Program-made: the position numbers and the translations under genes
The notes under the pieces: generated by a model
Told to the model about the DNA's origin: nothing
Database searches by the model: none
Seen by the model: only the letters and a program-made list of their open reading frames with translations
Shown here: piece by piece, positions 53,861-64,000 of the stretch
How the letters are laid out: each line of letters starts with the position of its first letter
How positions within the stretch are numbered: position 1 is the first letter of the stretch
Source: Hypericum androsaemum
Lineage: Eukaryota; Streptophyta; Magnoliopsida; Malpighiales; Hypericaceae
Assembly: GCA_963995505.1 (NCBI GenBank)
Contig: OZ023189.1
Span: forward strand, 15,337,495 to 15,401,494
Direction of reading: 5' to 3'
DNA length: 64,000 bases

Positions 53861-55552
53861 ATGTCCTTTATCACAGAGCCAGCTCTTCCAGCTTTGTTCC
53901 AGAGCCTATTCCAGAAGCTCGGCTCTCAAGAGTTGCTCAACTTTGCTCGTCGGCATCAGGTTGAGGCCGTAATCAACAAGTGGGAGAAAATGCTGACTAC
54001 TCTGCGGGCAGTTCTGGAGGATGCAGAAGAAAAGCAGCATCTGGAAAGCCAAGCAGTTAAAGGCTGGCTAAAAGATCTCCAGCACCTGGCCCTAGACGTT
54101 GAAGACGTCCTAGATGAGTTTGACTATGATATTCTGCATCGGAAGATGAACAAGGCGAAGGCCAAGAATCAACAACCCGACGACAAAAAGTTGTCGTTGT
54201 GCACAAGTATGGCTAAAAACCTCCTTCCCCCTCCTCACTTTCTTTCCGGCTATACTCCGAAGTCTCTTTTGTTCAAATACAAGATGGCTTCAAAGTTGGA
54301 GAAGATCACAAGCAGCTTGCAGCAGCTAACAAACAAGAAAATGCTGCTTCAACTTTCTCTCAAGTTTTTCCACCAAGAAAATGTTGGTGCCGGATCATCT
54401 AGGGGAGTGCGGAGTAGGCCGTTGCCAATGGAACCTGTTTTTGTTGGTAGAGAGATAGAGAAAAGAAGGATAATTGAGGTCCTAATGATGAGGCATGATG
54501 AGCAGGACAATGCAAGGATCGGAGTCATACCCATTACAGGGATGGGTGGCTTAGGAAAGACGGCTCTTGCTCGATCGGTCTACAATGATGATCAAGTGAA
54601 GGATTTATTTGAGCAGGTAATCTGGGCTGGTGTTTCTCAAGACTACGACGTCGCAAGAACTACAAGGGTAATTTTTGAGGCTGTTACTTCTCAGCCTTGT
54701 AAATTCACAGAGTTTACCTTGATCCACTCTATGCTTCAAGAAGCTTTATCGGGGAAAAAGTTTCTGCTGGTTATAGATGATCTCTGGAACCTGAATTACA
54801 GGGATTGGAGGGTATTGCGTTCCCCATGGATGCACGGAGCACCAGGAAGTAAGGTTATTGTCACCACGCGTCTTGCTGAAGTTGCAGATATGATCAAAAC
54901 GGTCCCATATGAACCCCTGGGCTATATGTCAGACGATGAGTGTTGGTTGATATTCTGTAGCCGTGCTTTTGATCTGAATGGAAATTCTCCAACCAATTCA
55001 AGATTTGAGGAGATTGGTAGGAATATTGTGAGCAAGTGTTCGGGCTTGCCTTTGTTTGCAATGAGTTTAGGTGTTTTGCTGCGATGCAAAGAAAAGGAAG
55101 AAGACTGGGAATTTGTCTTGGACCACACGTCGTGGAGTTTAAGGGATAGAAAAGTTGGTCGTTGTCTCTCCTCCCTCAACAGGCTGTCCCGCCTTCAGAA
55201 TCTTACCGTAGGCGGATATGCGGGCGCAGTGTGTTTCCCACTGGAGGGGATGAGGCTACCTCAGCCTCTTTTTTGTCTCCATATTCATGATTTCCAAGAT
55301 CTTGAGTACCTCACCACGGGATTCCAAGATCTTGGATCATTAAATCATCTTGTGATAGAAAACTGCCCGAAGCTTGCAACCTTCCCAGATGGTGGCCTGC
55401 CTCCCTCTCTCATGGGGTTGAATATCCGTGGATGCCCTCTGCTTAAACAATATTGCTTAAGCACAGGACGATCCACTATCTCTTGCATCCCTTGGGTCAA
55501 AATAGATGGCGAAAAGATGGTATATGGATCGGGTATGCCACTTGCGAATTAG
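53861..55552 (+). CDS. CC-NB-ARC resistance protein, copy 2, with a large internal deletion
   Basis: Start MSFITEPALPALFQ (53861) aligns with exon 1 plus exon 2 of copy 1, here without the intron. It has the coiled coil (EDVLDEFDYD), P-loop GMGGLGKTA (54539-54565), kinase-2 LLVIDDLW, RNBS-B GSKVIVTTR and GLPL (CSGLPLFAM). Near 55160-55185 the frame runs straight into the last LRRs (LTVGGYAGAVCFP, CPKLATFPDGGLPPSL) and stops at 55552: 563 residues instead of roughly 1,200. Relative to copy 1, about 2.1 kb are missing, including the winged-helix RNBS-D and MHD motifs and most LRRs. The frame stays open through the junction. It could be a pseudogene or a truncated NB-ARC protein; nucleotide-binding residues remain, but the MHD lock is gone. 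Confidence 0.85.
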   Translation: MSFITEPALPALFQSLFQKLGSQELLNFARRHQVEAVINKWEKMLTTLRAVLEDAEEKQHLESQAVKGWLKDLQHLALDVEDVLDEFDYDILHRKMNKAKAKNQQPDDKKLSLCTSMAKNLLPPPHFLSGYTPKSLLFKYKMASKLEKITSSLQQLTNKKMLLQLSLKFFHQENVGAGSSRGVRSRPLPMEPVFVGREIEKRRIIEVLMMRHDEQDNARIGVIPITGMGGLGKTALARSVYNDDQVKDLFEQVIWAGVSQDYDVARTTRVIFEAVTSQPCKFTEFTLIHSMLQEALSGKKFLLVIDDLWNLNYRDWRVLRSPWMHGAPGSKVIVTTRLAEVADMIKTVPYEPLGYMSDDECWLIFCSRAFDLNGNSPTNSRFEEIGRNIVSKCSGLPLFAMSLGVLLRCKEKEEDWEFVLDHTSWSLRDRKVGRCLSSLNRLSRLQNLTVGGYAGAVCFPLEGMRLPQPLFCLHIHDFQDLEYLTTGFQDLGSLNHLVIENCPKLATFPDGGLPPSLMGLNIRGCPLLKQYCLSTGRSTISCIPWVKIDGEKMVYGSGMPLAN

Positions 55553-56200
55553 CATCTAATTTCGTTCGAGTTTCTGGCATGTGCTCCATTAGTTTATTTG
55601 CTCTGTTTGTTTCAAGGAATCATATTTTCAAGGTTGATAATGTTTGGCTTGCAATGGAATTCCTCTGTGAGAAAATGGTTTTCATCAACACAAGAACTGT
55701 CTGTCTACATAATAGAAAAACGATTTTGAATCGATAATTTTCTGCTAACCAATAATTTTCAGATGATAGACCCCAGAAAAGAAGTTGTCTTCCTTGGTTT
55801 GGTTGACAGAGACATTCATCCAACTTTTGTTGCCATTCATGGAAGAAAACATAAGGTAATCAAATAATTGGAATTCTTACTATCATCACCATTTTTCGGT
55901 TGACTAATAATAATAGCTCCAGAGTACTGGCAAGGTATTGCGTTCAAGTAGCAACCATTAATGATTTGGATCTTACTTTGTAGGCCAGCTTGAACATTCT
56001 CGGTTTCGCAATTGCATCGATCCAGTGGCATTCCCTCTCTTTCGAGCTTTTGATATTTCTCACGAGTATATGGACTCCAGCTGAAATTGTCCCACTAGAT
56101 TAATAGGCAAGCGTATCAAAACAGACCTCATTTTGAGGTAATACATTGTTTAGCTTAATATGTATTGAGCAAGCCCATTGCTGGAGGTTACAAATAATTG
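55553..56200 (+). repeat. CNL 3' flank, copy 2 of 3
   Basis: Matches 35770-36330 (TGTTTGGCTTGCAATGGAAT, CATAATAGAAAAACGATTTT-like text, TTCATCCAACTTTTGTTGCC). Confidence 0.8.
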
Positions 56201-57176
56201 CAAATAGTATGTTCTAGCTGATTGATATATAATCTACGACATCATCTTATTGGAAGTGTCAGATAGTTAAGAAGAAAAAAAAAACGAGGCTCAGCATTCT
56301 AGACCAATTCGTAACAAAACCATGATTCAGATCCTTTTTTTTTAGATTTCCTGTAACTTGATGTCTTTGGCAAGAATACCCATAATTTTTTTAACTTTAC
56401 CCTCTTTTTAACCGCTACTTGAATCAGTCGGGAAAAAGTAGACGTTATACTTGCTAGAATTGTTGACATCCGGGAAAGTCATGCGCAACGTGCTTTCGTC
56501 CTGCTGGTACAACATGGTGCGGAAAGGTTACATAAAACCAGTTACAAATTACAAGATGAGAAGAAAACTGTCAATCAAAAGAAGATAGTTCAGTTGTTAG
56601 TACATAATTAAACACAGCATATAAAACAGAAAAAAAGAATGAACATGGATGGATGTACTCTAAAATTTTGCAAGCCAAGCCAGTAAAGAAACAAGAACAT
56701 TTGCTCATTGTTCTGTATAAATCAAGGTAGAAGTGACTGAAGCATACATAATAAGGTGCTAACCAAGATGATTTACATGCCTAAGTTGTGTCAGTTTGAC
56801 AAGGAAAATCCAAGGGCCTGCCAGAGCATGAAGTCCTGCTGTAGTCAAACAAGGAAACCTAAAGAATAGGAGGACGAATTCATGCCAAAGCATGCATACC
56901 TAATGATATTTCTCTCAGTTGCCAGAAAAAGGATTCCCAAACCCGACTTCACTTACTTCTTTATCAGTATAATGACTGACAGTAATAATAATTAATTAGT
57001 CACTAGGCCAATCCAGTCCATAACCATTGCGCCCGAATTAATGCTTCAAACTCTTATGTTAGTATACCATCTTGCCTCTACAGTCAAGCCTAAATAAATA
57101 ATTAGCTTTGCAAAACAAGCTTCGAGAAGAAGACAGGACGACTATCATGAAGTACTTGGAAACTCTCTGATCCATC
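56200..57176. other. intergenic between CNL copies 2 and 3
   Basis: Mostly non-coding. The minus strand at about 56407-56525 has one exon-like stretch (DESTLRMTFPDVNNSSKYNV, then YFFPTDSSSG and a stop, preceded by an AG acceptor) that I do not recognise. Confidence 0.35.
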
Positions 57177-57946
57177 ACAAACTTCCATCCTTATCACCCA
57201 CCGGCCATTTTTCTCCTACGCTCGAGAGGCTTGAAATCTGTGATTGTGGGGAGCTAACAACCATATTCCCGGGAGGCATGCTCCCGATTGGACTCAAGCG
57301 ACTAGTTGTTAAGAATTGCTCGAAGCTAGAGTCTATAGTTGAGAGATTTGACGATGATATGCAGTCCCTTGATTATTTGAAGATCTGTGGTTGTCCCAGT
57401 CTGAAGAAGCTTCCAGATGGCATGCATTCCCTCACTTCTCTCGAAGTATTTAGTGGGACGGATTGTCAAGGCCTCGATCCCATTCAAGGAGGCAGCCTGC
57501 CTACCAACCTAAAGGGTCTCAAAATTTCAAACAACAACAGCGTGAAGCCCCTACTGGAATGGGGACTCCACAGGCTGCCCCACCTTCGGAGTCTTGTTGT
57601 AGGCAGATATCCTGGCGCAGTGTGTTTTCCACCGGAGGGGACGAGGCTACCTCAGTCTCTTGCTCGTCTCGATATTCATAATTTCCAAGATCTACAGTAC
57701 CTCACCACCACAGGATTCCAAGAGCTTGGATCATTTGATTTTCTTGCGATAGAAAACTTCCCGAAGCTTGCAACCTTCCCAGATGGTGGCCTGCCTCCCT
57801 CTCTCAAGGGGTTGACAATCCGTGGATGTCCTCTGCTTAAACAGAATTGCTTAACAACAAGATGGTCCACCATCTCTCGCATCCCTTCCGTCGTCACAGT
57901 AGATGGGAAACAAGTTGACGAATCGGGTATGTCACTTCCGAATTAG
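57177..57946 (+). pseudogene. CNL copy 3, C-terminal LRR fragment
   Basis: Corresponds to copy 1 from about 34996 to the stop: CGELTTIFPGGMLPIGLKRL, CQGLDPIQGGSLPTNL, WGLHRLPHLRSLVVG and CPKLATFPDGG-like LRRs, ending ESGMSLPN. It is open to the stop at 57946, where copy 1 needs a frameshift. No coiled coil, NB-ARC or start lies upstream, so it is an isolated LRR tail left by unequal exchange or deletion. Confidence 0.85.
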
Positions 57947-58330
57947 CATCTTACTTGGTTCTAGTTTCTGGCATTGTTTATAATGTTTGGCTTGCAATGG
58001 AATTCCTCCGCGAGAAAATAATTTTCATCACACAAGAACTGTCTGTCTACATAATAGAAAAATAATTCTGAATCGATAATTTTCTGCTAACCAATAATTT
58101 TCAATGTGTCCAGATTATAGAGCCCAGAAAAGAGGTTGTCTTCCTTTGTTTGGTTGACAGACATTCATCCAACTTTTGTTGCCATCCATGAGGTAATCAA
58201 ATAATAGAATTCTTACTATCATCACCATTTTTTTCACTTCACTAATAATAGCTCCAGTACTGGCAAGTTATTCATAATTTGGTTCTTCCTTTGCAGACCA
58301 TTCTGCTGGAAGCTATCGTTCCCTCTCTTT
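57947..58330 (+). repeat. CNL 3' flank, copy 3 of 3
   Basis: Shorter version of the flank at 35770-36330, with the same TTGGCTTGCAATGGAATTCC and CATTCATCCAACTTTTGTTG text. Confidence 0.75.
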
Positions 58331-59384
58331 CGAGCTTTTCGCCTTTTTTTCACTTCACTATTTAGGTTGTAAATGTTATACTTGATCAAAGACGTAATCG
58401 TTAAATGATGTTTTAGGAATTGCAGTATGCCTTGGGAATATATATTGGCAACGGCGGATATAGTTGAAATTTCAGGCTAATGTTAAGGACGATTTTTGAA
58501 TTTCGGAGTCTCAATTGGTAATTTTTCTTATATATAATGAATTAGATAAGCGCTATGTAATTGAGTATAAATACAATGAATTTGGTGCAGAGAGTTCCCA
58601 CTCTGTGCAATCAGATGTTCAAGTACATGGACCCCAAAAGAAAAAGTGAGTATAATTTGAGAGACAATCTGCCAGTCGGAAGATAGTATTGATGAACTTC
58701 CTTCCATATTCAAGTAATGCAAATGAGGTTAGTACAAATAAACATTGAAGCATGATAGCGGATATTCAAATGTTATACTCTCGGCTAGACATTTCGCAAC
58801 ACCTTACGGAGCCTGTTTCAACAATCACTTGTCCATACTTCCTGTCTCTTGGCCGTGCAAGGTTAATTTCATATTGGGCCAAGATGGCCCATGGATATTA
58901 GTTGAGGTCCAAGTACATCTTACTTGTGAATTTAATATTGTATCTTCTAAAAATACTTAAAGAGTTAGACTGGAGTAATATCGAGATTTATTTTAGAAAA
59001 GTATTAGAATAACGGTGTTTATGACATTCAGAGTTGAATCTAATAAAAGAGATCAAATTCAAGTCACGTATTAATTGGACTAATTGGTTGATACTCTCTG
59101 CATTTACCTATAAAAACATGGAAATAAATAGGGAGATCAAATTAGACTGAAATTCTCTTTTTAAAAAAGACTGAAAATTTTGAAAATTGCCTAAATGTCC
59201 AAGTACATAAAAAATGAGATCGAGATTATGTTTGGTGAAAAAAAAAGTTTTGATATTACATAAAAATTTCCTCAAGTATTTCATCTTCCAGCAAGAGTCG
59301 CCTGCCAAGAGGGCCATTTGTGAACTGAAAGAGATCCATTTGGGATATTTCTAATTTTTCTTTTTAACTATATGCCGTCCCATT

Positions 59385-59660
59385 CAAGATGAAGATGCCT
59401 GCATTTGTATTCAGACAGTTTAAGCCACAGACACAAAGAAATTATTAGATACAATTATTCACAAGGTACAAAGTGCACTCGTAGCGCCAAATGACACTTG
59501 TTCGGATGGCACTGAATTGACGTACATTCAAGTTTAATTCCTAGCGACAACTGCCCGAAGATACAATCACACTGCATCAATGTGAAGAACAACAATGGCT
59601 GCAGTCAAGTCCACAACAACCGGTCCACAGTCGCCGCCTCTCGGTTCTCTGTGCTTGCCT
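59385..59660. repeat. dispersed cluster repeat, copy 3 of 3
   Basis: Matches 36896-37150 well (CACAAGGTACAAAGTGCACT, CACTGCATCAATGTGAAGAA, GTCGCCGCCTCTCGG). Confidence 0.75.
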
Positions 59661-59699
59661 TGAGCTTTTTATAGCCTTCAATAATGCTGCAATACTTTA

Positions 59700-60579
59700 C
59701 CAATCTATTTCAACAATCACTTGTCCATACTTCCTGTCTCATGCTAGTACCACCACCCCTCTCCATATAGCTTATAGGCAAGTCCTGCTCTAACGAGGGA
59801 GGGCGAAGTTGAGGAAGCAACCATTCTATATGAATTGGCTTATATGGAACGTGAGAAGTGATCCCCTCATATATGGGGTAAAGTTAAATGTTATATTGTA
59901 TGTGTTATTAATGGTTGTTCGTCTTCTTTTCATTTATGGTTACTCACATGTATAAATTTATTTTCTGGTGATCACTCTAACAACATTCTGGCCAGATAAT
60001 AAGTCAGATTGGTGATGTCTACATAATGTCATATACTAAATAAATTTTAAGGTCAAATATAAAGTTCATACAATTATACAAAAACTCAAAAATATTTATA
60101 AAAGTATAATAAAAATATTAAAATACTAAAAAAAAATCGTCCATCCAACAACCTGCCTCAGGCTATTGTTTAGTGGTTTGTGATGGGGTTTACTATATGC
60201 TGAAGTAATGGGCTTTTGTTTGGGTCCTGACCCTGTGCTTATGGCTTGTTATAATTGTTAATTAAAATTTTAACAAGTGATAATTTTATCAAGAGTTCTA
60301 TGGGATTTCATTTTTTTATATTTTATTTTTATTCAAAGATTAATTATTTAATTATTAATTCTTGGTAGAAAATTTGTGTGTGTTGTTGCAGTCATTAGCT
60401 TGTCCTAATAACCTCTAGGATTCTTATTTTAATTGTGTTTAAAAAATTGTTATTTAATCTTCACCTTTCGATTACATATAATTCTCAAATACTTCTTTCA
60501 AGTCATCAACCATTCCTTTTCAAGCAAAGTTATTTACATGTCCTTACTCTTAAAAATTGAAAAAACATAGAAGATAGCA
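59700..60579. other. AT-rich intergenic sequence
   Basis: Nothing recognised before the Pack-MULE target duplication. Confidence 0.35.
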
Positions 60580-60588
60580 AAAAATAAA

Positions 60589-62040
60589 TGGCAAATTACT
60601 CTCAAGTCCCTGACCTTTGGTCACCCTCCTCATAGGGTCACTGACTTTTGGAAAATGATTGTCTCATTCCTAAGTTTTGATGATAATAGACTCTCGGGTC
60701 CCTAGTGCCAGAATATTCCATATTTTTCGGCGATCTCCCACTTGAAAAGACTAAAATACCCCTCACACTTAAAAAATTTATTAAAAAAACCCTCCTCCTT
60801 CATCCCTTCCATCTTCTTCCTCCCACCCAACTTAATCTATAACCTAACAACAAATAAAGAGACAAATAAAAATCACCAGATAATATGCGATACAAATAGC
60901 TGTTAGCTCCAGAACAAGATCAATTACCCCTTTCAAGCATCACCAAGTCCCACTCCCAAGACCGCAACTGTATCTAAAAATCTAACAACCACGAATCAGA
61001 AAAATAAAAATTAGAAAATCGGCAGAGAGAGAGGCGTACCAAGCCCTCGATCTGGACGACACTGAGAGGCGGAGCGACCCACCACCGAAAATCCACAAAA
61101 AAGCCTCGCTAACCTGCGCACCACCCTCGGCGCCGGCCCTAACCCAGGACGACCTCAAGACGCTCGCCGTCGACAAGGCCATCGAGTACGTCAAGTCCAG
61201 GATGGTCCTCGGCCTCGACACCGGCTCCACCTTCGCCTTCGTCATTGCCAAGCGCATCGAGGAGCAAGCTTTGTCCCTCGGGATCCTTCTTTCCATCTCG
61301 ACGACCACCCGAAGCTCGACCTCGCCATCGACGGCTCCGACGAGGTCGACCCCGACCTTAACCTCGTCAAGGGCTGCGACGACGCCCTTCTGAGGGAGAA
61401 AATGGTGGAGGCCGCCTCCGACCGATTTATCATCATCGTGGACAAGACCAAGCTCATCTCCGGGCTCGACGGGTGCTGGCTCGCTATGCCGGTGGAGGTG
61501 GTCCAGTTCTGCTGGAAGTACAATTTGGACCGCCTCGAGGATCTCTTCAAGGGGGAGGGCCTCAAGGAGGCCAAGCTCTGCATCAGGGATGCCTACGCTC
61601 ATGAGCCCATCAAGGATGCCTACGCCTATGCTCCCTACTTGGGATTTCTTGTTCTTGTCCGCGGTGGTCTCGACAGATTAATTAAATGTTGGTTAGGTGT
61701 TTAATTGGGTGTTCATAGGTGTTTAATTGAGATTTTGGGTGTTTAATTAGTTTCTTGGGAAGGGGGTTGAAGATGAAGATGGGGTAGAAGATGGAGGAGG
61801 GGGAGAGAGAAGAGGGGACGAAGGAGGGGGAGAGAGAAGGGTGATAAATTAATTTTTTCAAGTGGGAGGGTATTTTGGTCATTTCAAGTGGGGATTCACC
61901 GGAGTAAAAGGAATATTCCAGCTTCAGGGACCCGAGAGTCTATTATCATCAAAATTTAGGGACGGGATAATCATTTTTCAAAAGTCAGGGACCCTGAAGG
62001 GAGGGTGACCAAAGGTCAGGAACTTGAGAATAATTTGCCC
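60589..62040. mobile_element. Pack-MULE carrying ribose-5-phosphate isomerase sequence
   Basis: A 1,452-bp element with inverted arms of about 190 bp (left TGGCAAATTACTCTCAAGTC; right the complement of GGGCAAATTATTCTCAAGTT). The perfect 9-bp target duplication AAAAATAAA lies at 60580-60588 and 62041-62049. The arms match the single arm at 20790-20985, so this family has moved more than once. There is no transposase. The interior is GC-rich captured sequence. Confidence 0.93.
61110..61672 (+). pseudogene. captured ribose-5-phosphate isomerase A fragment
   Basis: RpiA interconverts ribose-5-P and ribulose-5-P in the pentose phosphate and Calvin cycles. The sequence reads LTQDDLKTLAVDKAIEYVKS then MVLGLDTGSTFAFV (family GLGTGST), a deletion of about 25 residues, then after a frame change near 61300 LDLAIDGSDEVDPDLNLVKG (family DGADEVD), ALLREKMVEAASDRF, VDKTKL and LAMPVEVVQFCWKYN. 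The substrate-binding KGRGGALLREK is altered to KGCDDALLREK. No introns are visible. The deletion, frame change and altered binding loop make it non-functional as an enzyme. Confidence 0.88.
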
Positions 62041-62157
62041 AAAAATAAAACATAGAAAATTTCACATGATGAAACACGCTCTTATAAATCTCATTTATTA
62101 CTTAAATTTGACATATGCTAATGAATTAAGACACTAACTTAAACTTTTATTCAGTCA

Positions 62158-63168
62158 CTAGTAAATACGCACGTGCGATGCAAGTGCTGTTCAATTTCAA
62201 AATCTGCAAAACATATCTTTCAATATTTTCTTTTTTAAGCTGTACAAAAATAAAAAAGAACAGGGTCGGGTGTTCCAGGAGTCGGGGTCCGTGGTCGAGG
62301 GGGTCCAGGGTTGGGGGGTCTAGAGTCGGGGGGTTCGGGGTCTACCGGTTTGGCTGTCCAGGGGTCCGTGGTTTGTGGGTCCGTGGCTTGGGGGTCCGAC
62401 AGTCTGGGGGTCCATAGTCTGGTTGTCCGGGGGTCCGGTGGTCTGGTTGTCCGAGATCTGTGGTTCGGTGGTTAGTGGTCCGGTAGTTCGGGGTTTGGTG
62501 GTCCTGTGGTCCGGGAGTCTGCGGTCCGGTGGTTCGGAGTTCGGTGTTCCTCGGTCCGGGGGTTCGTGGTTCGATGGTCCAATGGTACAGGGTGTGGGGT
62601 CTAGTGGTCAGAGGTCCGTGGTTCGGTAGTCCGGGGGTCGTAGGGTCCAGAGATCTGTGGTCTAGCCCGGGGTCCGGGGGTCCATGGTCCGAGGGCCTGG
62701 TGGTCCAGAATCTGTGATTTGGTGGTCCGAGGTCCGCAGTCCAAGGGTCTGTGGTTCGGTGGTCTGGGGCCCGTGGTTCGCTGTTTCGGGGGTCCTAGGG
62801 TCCAGTGGTCTGGGGTCCGGTGGTCTAGGGTCCGAGAGTCCGGTGGTCTGGAGGTCGGTGGTCCAGGGGTCCGTGTTCTGATGGTCTAGGGGTCCAAAGG
62901 TTCGGTAGTCTGGGGTTCGTGGTTCGATGGTTCGTGGTCCGATGGTCTGGTCCGCGGTCCGTAGTCTGGTGTTCCGAGAGTCCGGGGTTCGTAGTTCGGC
63001 AGTCCGTGGTCCGGGGGTCGGTGATTTTGGGTTTTGGGTTTGGGATTTGGGTTTGGAGTATTAGTTTTGGGTTTGAGATTTGAGTTTGGGAGTAGTATAG
63101 ACATTTCCACGTGACACACCTAACCACCAAAAAAAGGAAATCCCCTTTATTATAGTATTATAGTAAGA
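62158..63168 (-). mobile_element. complete non-autonomous Helitron with GGTCC minisatellite
   Basis: On the minus strand it begins TCTTACTATAATACTATAAT then AAAGGGGATTTCC and carries GTGTGTCACGTGG, the standard plant Helitron 5' end. It ends with a GCAC..GTGC hairpin region and CTAG. It sits between A (62157 side) and T (63169 side) with no target duplication, as Helitrons do. Most of the 1,011 bp is a degenerate GGTCC/GTGGT minisatellite (about 62270-63020). There is no Rep/helicase. The 3' 115 bp match the relic at 8-122. Confidence 0.92.
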
Positions 63169-63237
63169 TAAGCAGAGCGAGTACAATGCAAAATGACCAC
63201 TCTCTCTGAATCATCTAAATAAGTATTGAAGTAAAAA

Positions 63238-63609
63238 GGAATAATTGCCCTAAGGTCCCTGGTATTTGAGCAAATCTCTTTTTTAGTCCTCACTATTTTC
63301 AAAAATCTTTCTCAGTCCTCCTAGTTTGACATAATAGCACTTTTTGGTCCTTGGCTCCGGCGTCGGAGAATTTCTCCTGCGAGAAGGTACGCGAAATGAC
63401 CAAATTGTCCCTCAGTAAAAAATAATTAAAAAATTGAGGGGCAATTTGGTCATTTCACGTGGCTTCTCGCAGGAGAAATTCTCTGGCGCCGGAGCCAGGG
63501 ACCAAAAAGTGCTATTATGTCAAACTAGGAGGACTGAGAAAGGTTTTTAAAAACAATGAGGACTAAAAGAGGAATTTGCTCAAATACCAGAGACCTTAGG
63601 GCAATTCCC
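63238..63609. mobile_element. foldback MITE (Mutator-like), 372 bp
   Basis: Inverted arms of about 175 bp (AATTGCCCTAAGGTCCCTGG; right CCAGAGACCTTAGGGCAATT) flank a loop of AAAAAATAATTAAAAAATTG-like sequence. The target duplication AAGTAAAAA lies at 63229-63237 and 63610-63618. Confidence 0.92.
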
Positions 63610-63645
63610 AAGTAAAAATGATGTGATATATCAAAGTAGAGAGGG

Positions 63646-64000
63646 CAAATTACCCTCAGGTCCCTATAGTTTGACAAATTTACCAGTATGGTCTTTACTT
63701 TTTCGAAACCCCTCTTTTCGTCCTACAAATTTCGGAAAATAGAACTCTCAGGTCCCTGGCTCAGGTACCGGAAAATAGCTCCGGCGAAATTTTACCTGAA
63801 TGGACGAGAATACCCCTCTATTAAAAAATATTTCATCTCTCCTCTCCTCCCCTCACCTCTCTCCTCCATTGAAGACAAATGAAGCTTCCATGAAGCCAAA
63901 CGCATAACATGAACCAGAAGTGTTTCAACTCAGATCCAAGAAATTTTAAGCTTTTCAAGTGTATAGCTTAAATTGGTGCCCCTTGCTAACCAGAAGCTTT
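63646..64000. mobile_element. left end of a Mutator-like element running off the window
   Basis: Starts GAGGGCAAATTACCCTCAGG and follows the wording of the other GGGCAAATTA arms (GGTCCCTATAGTTTG, GAGAATACCCCTCTATT). From about 63835 the sequence changes to CT-rich, possibly captured. The right arm would lie beyond 64000. Confidence 0.6.

Overview
This is nuclear DNA from a flowering plant, most likely a dicot; I cannot name the species. The evidence is spliced genes with GT-AG introns, a mitochondrial processing peptidase gene, S-protein homologues, coiled-coil NB-ARC-LRR resistance genes, and dense plant-type transposons (Helitrons, Mutator-like elements, copia and gag-type LTR elements). 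Most of the window is AT-rich, and a large share of it is transposons, broken gene copies and captured gene fragments.

Left part (1-14 kb). A Helitron end loaded with a GGTCC minisatellite (8-660) is followed by an eight-exon minus-strand gene that carries only the substrate-binding N domain of a LON1-type protease (1127-3080). Next come a relic of the splicing factor PRP38 (3500-3705) and a decayed 3' half of a RADA gene (4193-5276). The one clearly intact conserved gene is the 13-exon mitochondrial processing peptidase alpha subunit (6248-10645); its sixth intron holds a Pack-MULE carrying a piece of an NPF/PTR transporter gene. The 3' end of this gene and about 750 bp downstream are tandemly duplicated, and the second copy is split by a solo LTR.

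Middle part (14-31 kb). There is one intact S-protein homologue (14794-15303) and two broken relatives. The rest is LINE scraps, a G-box-rich LTR, a promoter plus first-exons fragment of myo-inositol oxygenase, a hAT-like element, a MULE transposase N-terminus beside a plant-mobile-domain relic, a Pack-MULE with a perfect 9-bp target duplication (28560-29773), and an array of short palindromic repeats (29905-30205).

Right part (31-64 kb). Three CNL copies lie here: one with two frameshifts (31962-35769), one open but with about 2 kb of coding sequence deleted (53861-55552), and one LRR fragment (57177-57946). Between the first and second lies a nest of LTR elements. Element A (37909-41164) is young, with 235-bp LTRs that differ at one base; it has a long gag-type ORF and no pol, and it sits inside a LINE ORF1. 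Element B (42065-47631) is an older relative, broken by a 2.84-kb solo LTR that itself contains a foldback MITE. Then come a decayed copia element with a fourfold polypurine-tract region, and a separase fragment. The end of the window has a Pack-MULE carrying ribose-5-phosphate isomerase sequence (60589-62040), a complete 1,011-bp Helitron (62158-63168) and a foldback MITE (63238-63609).

The host genes do not form a pathway. What ties the window together is repeated capture and breakage of host genes by MULEs and LTR elements. I did not find a clear new enzymatic or defence system. The best candidates for something little described are the gag-only LTR family, the palindrome array and the LON-domain-only gene.
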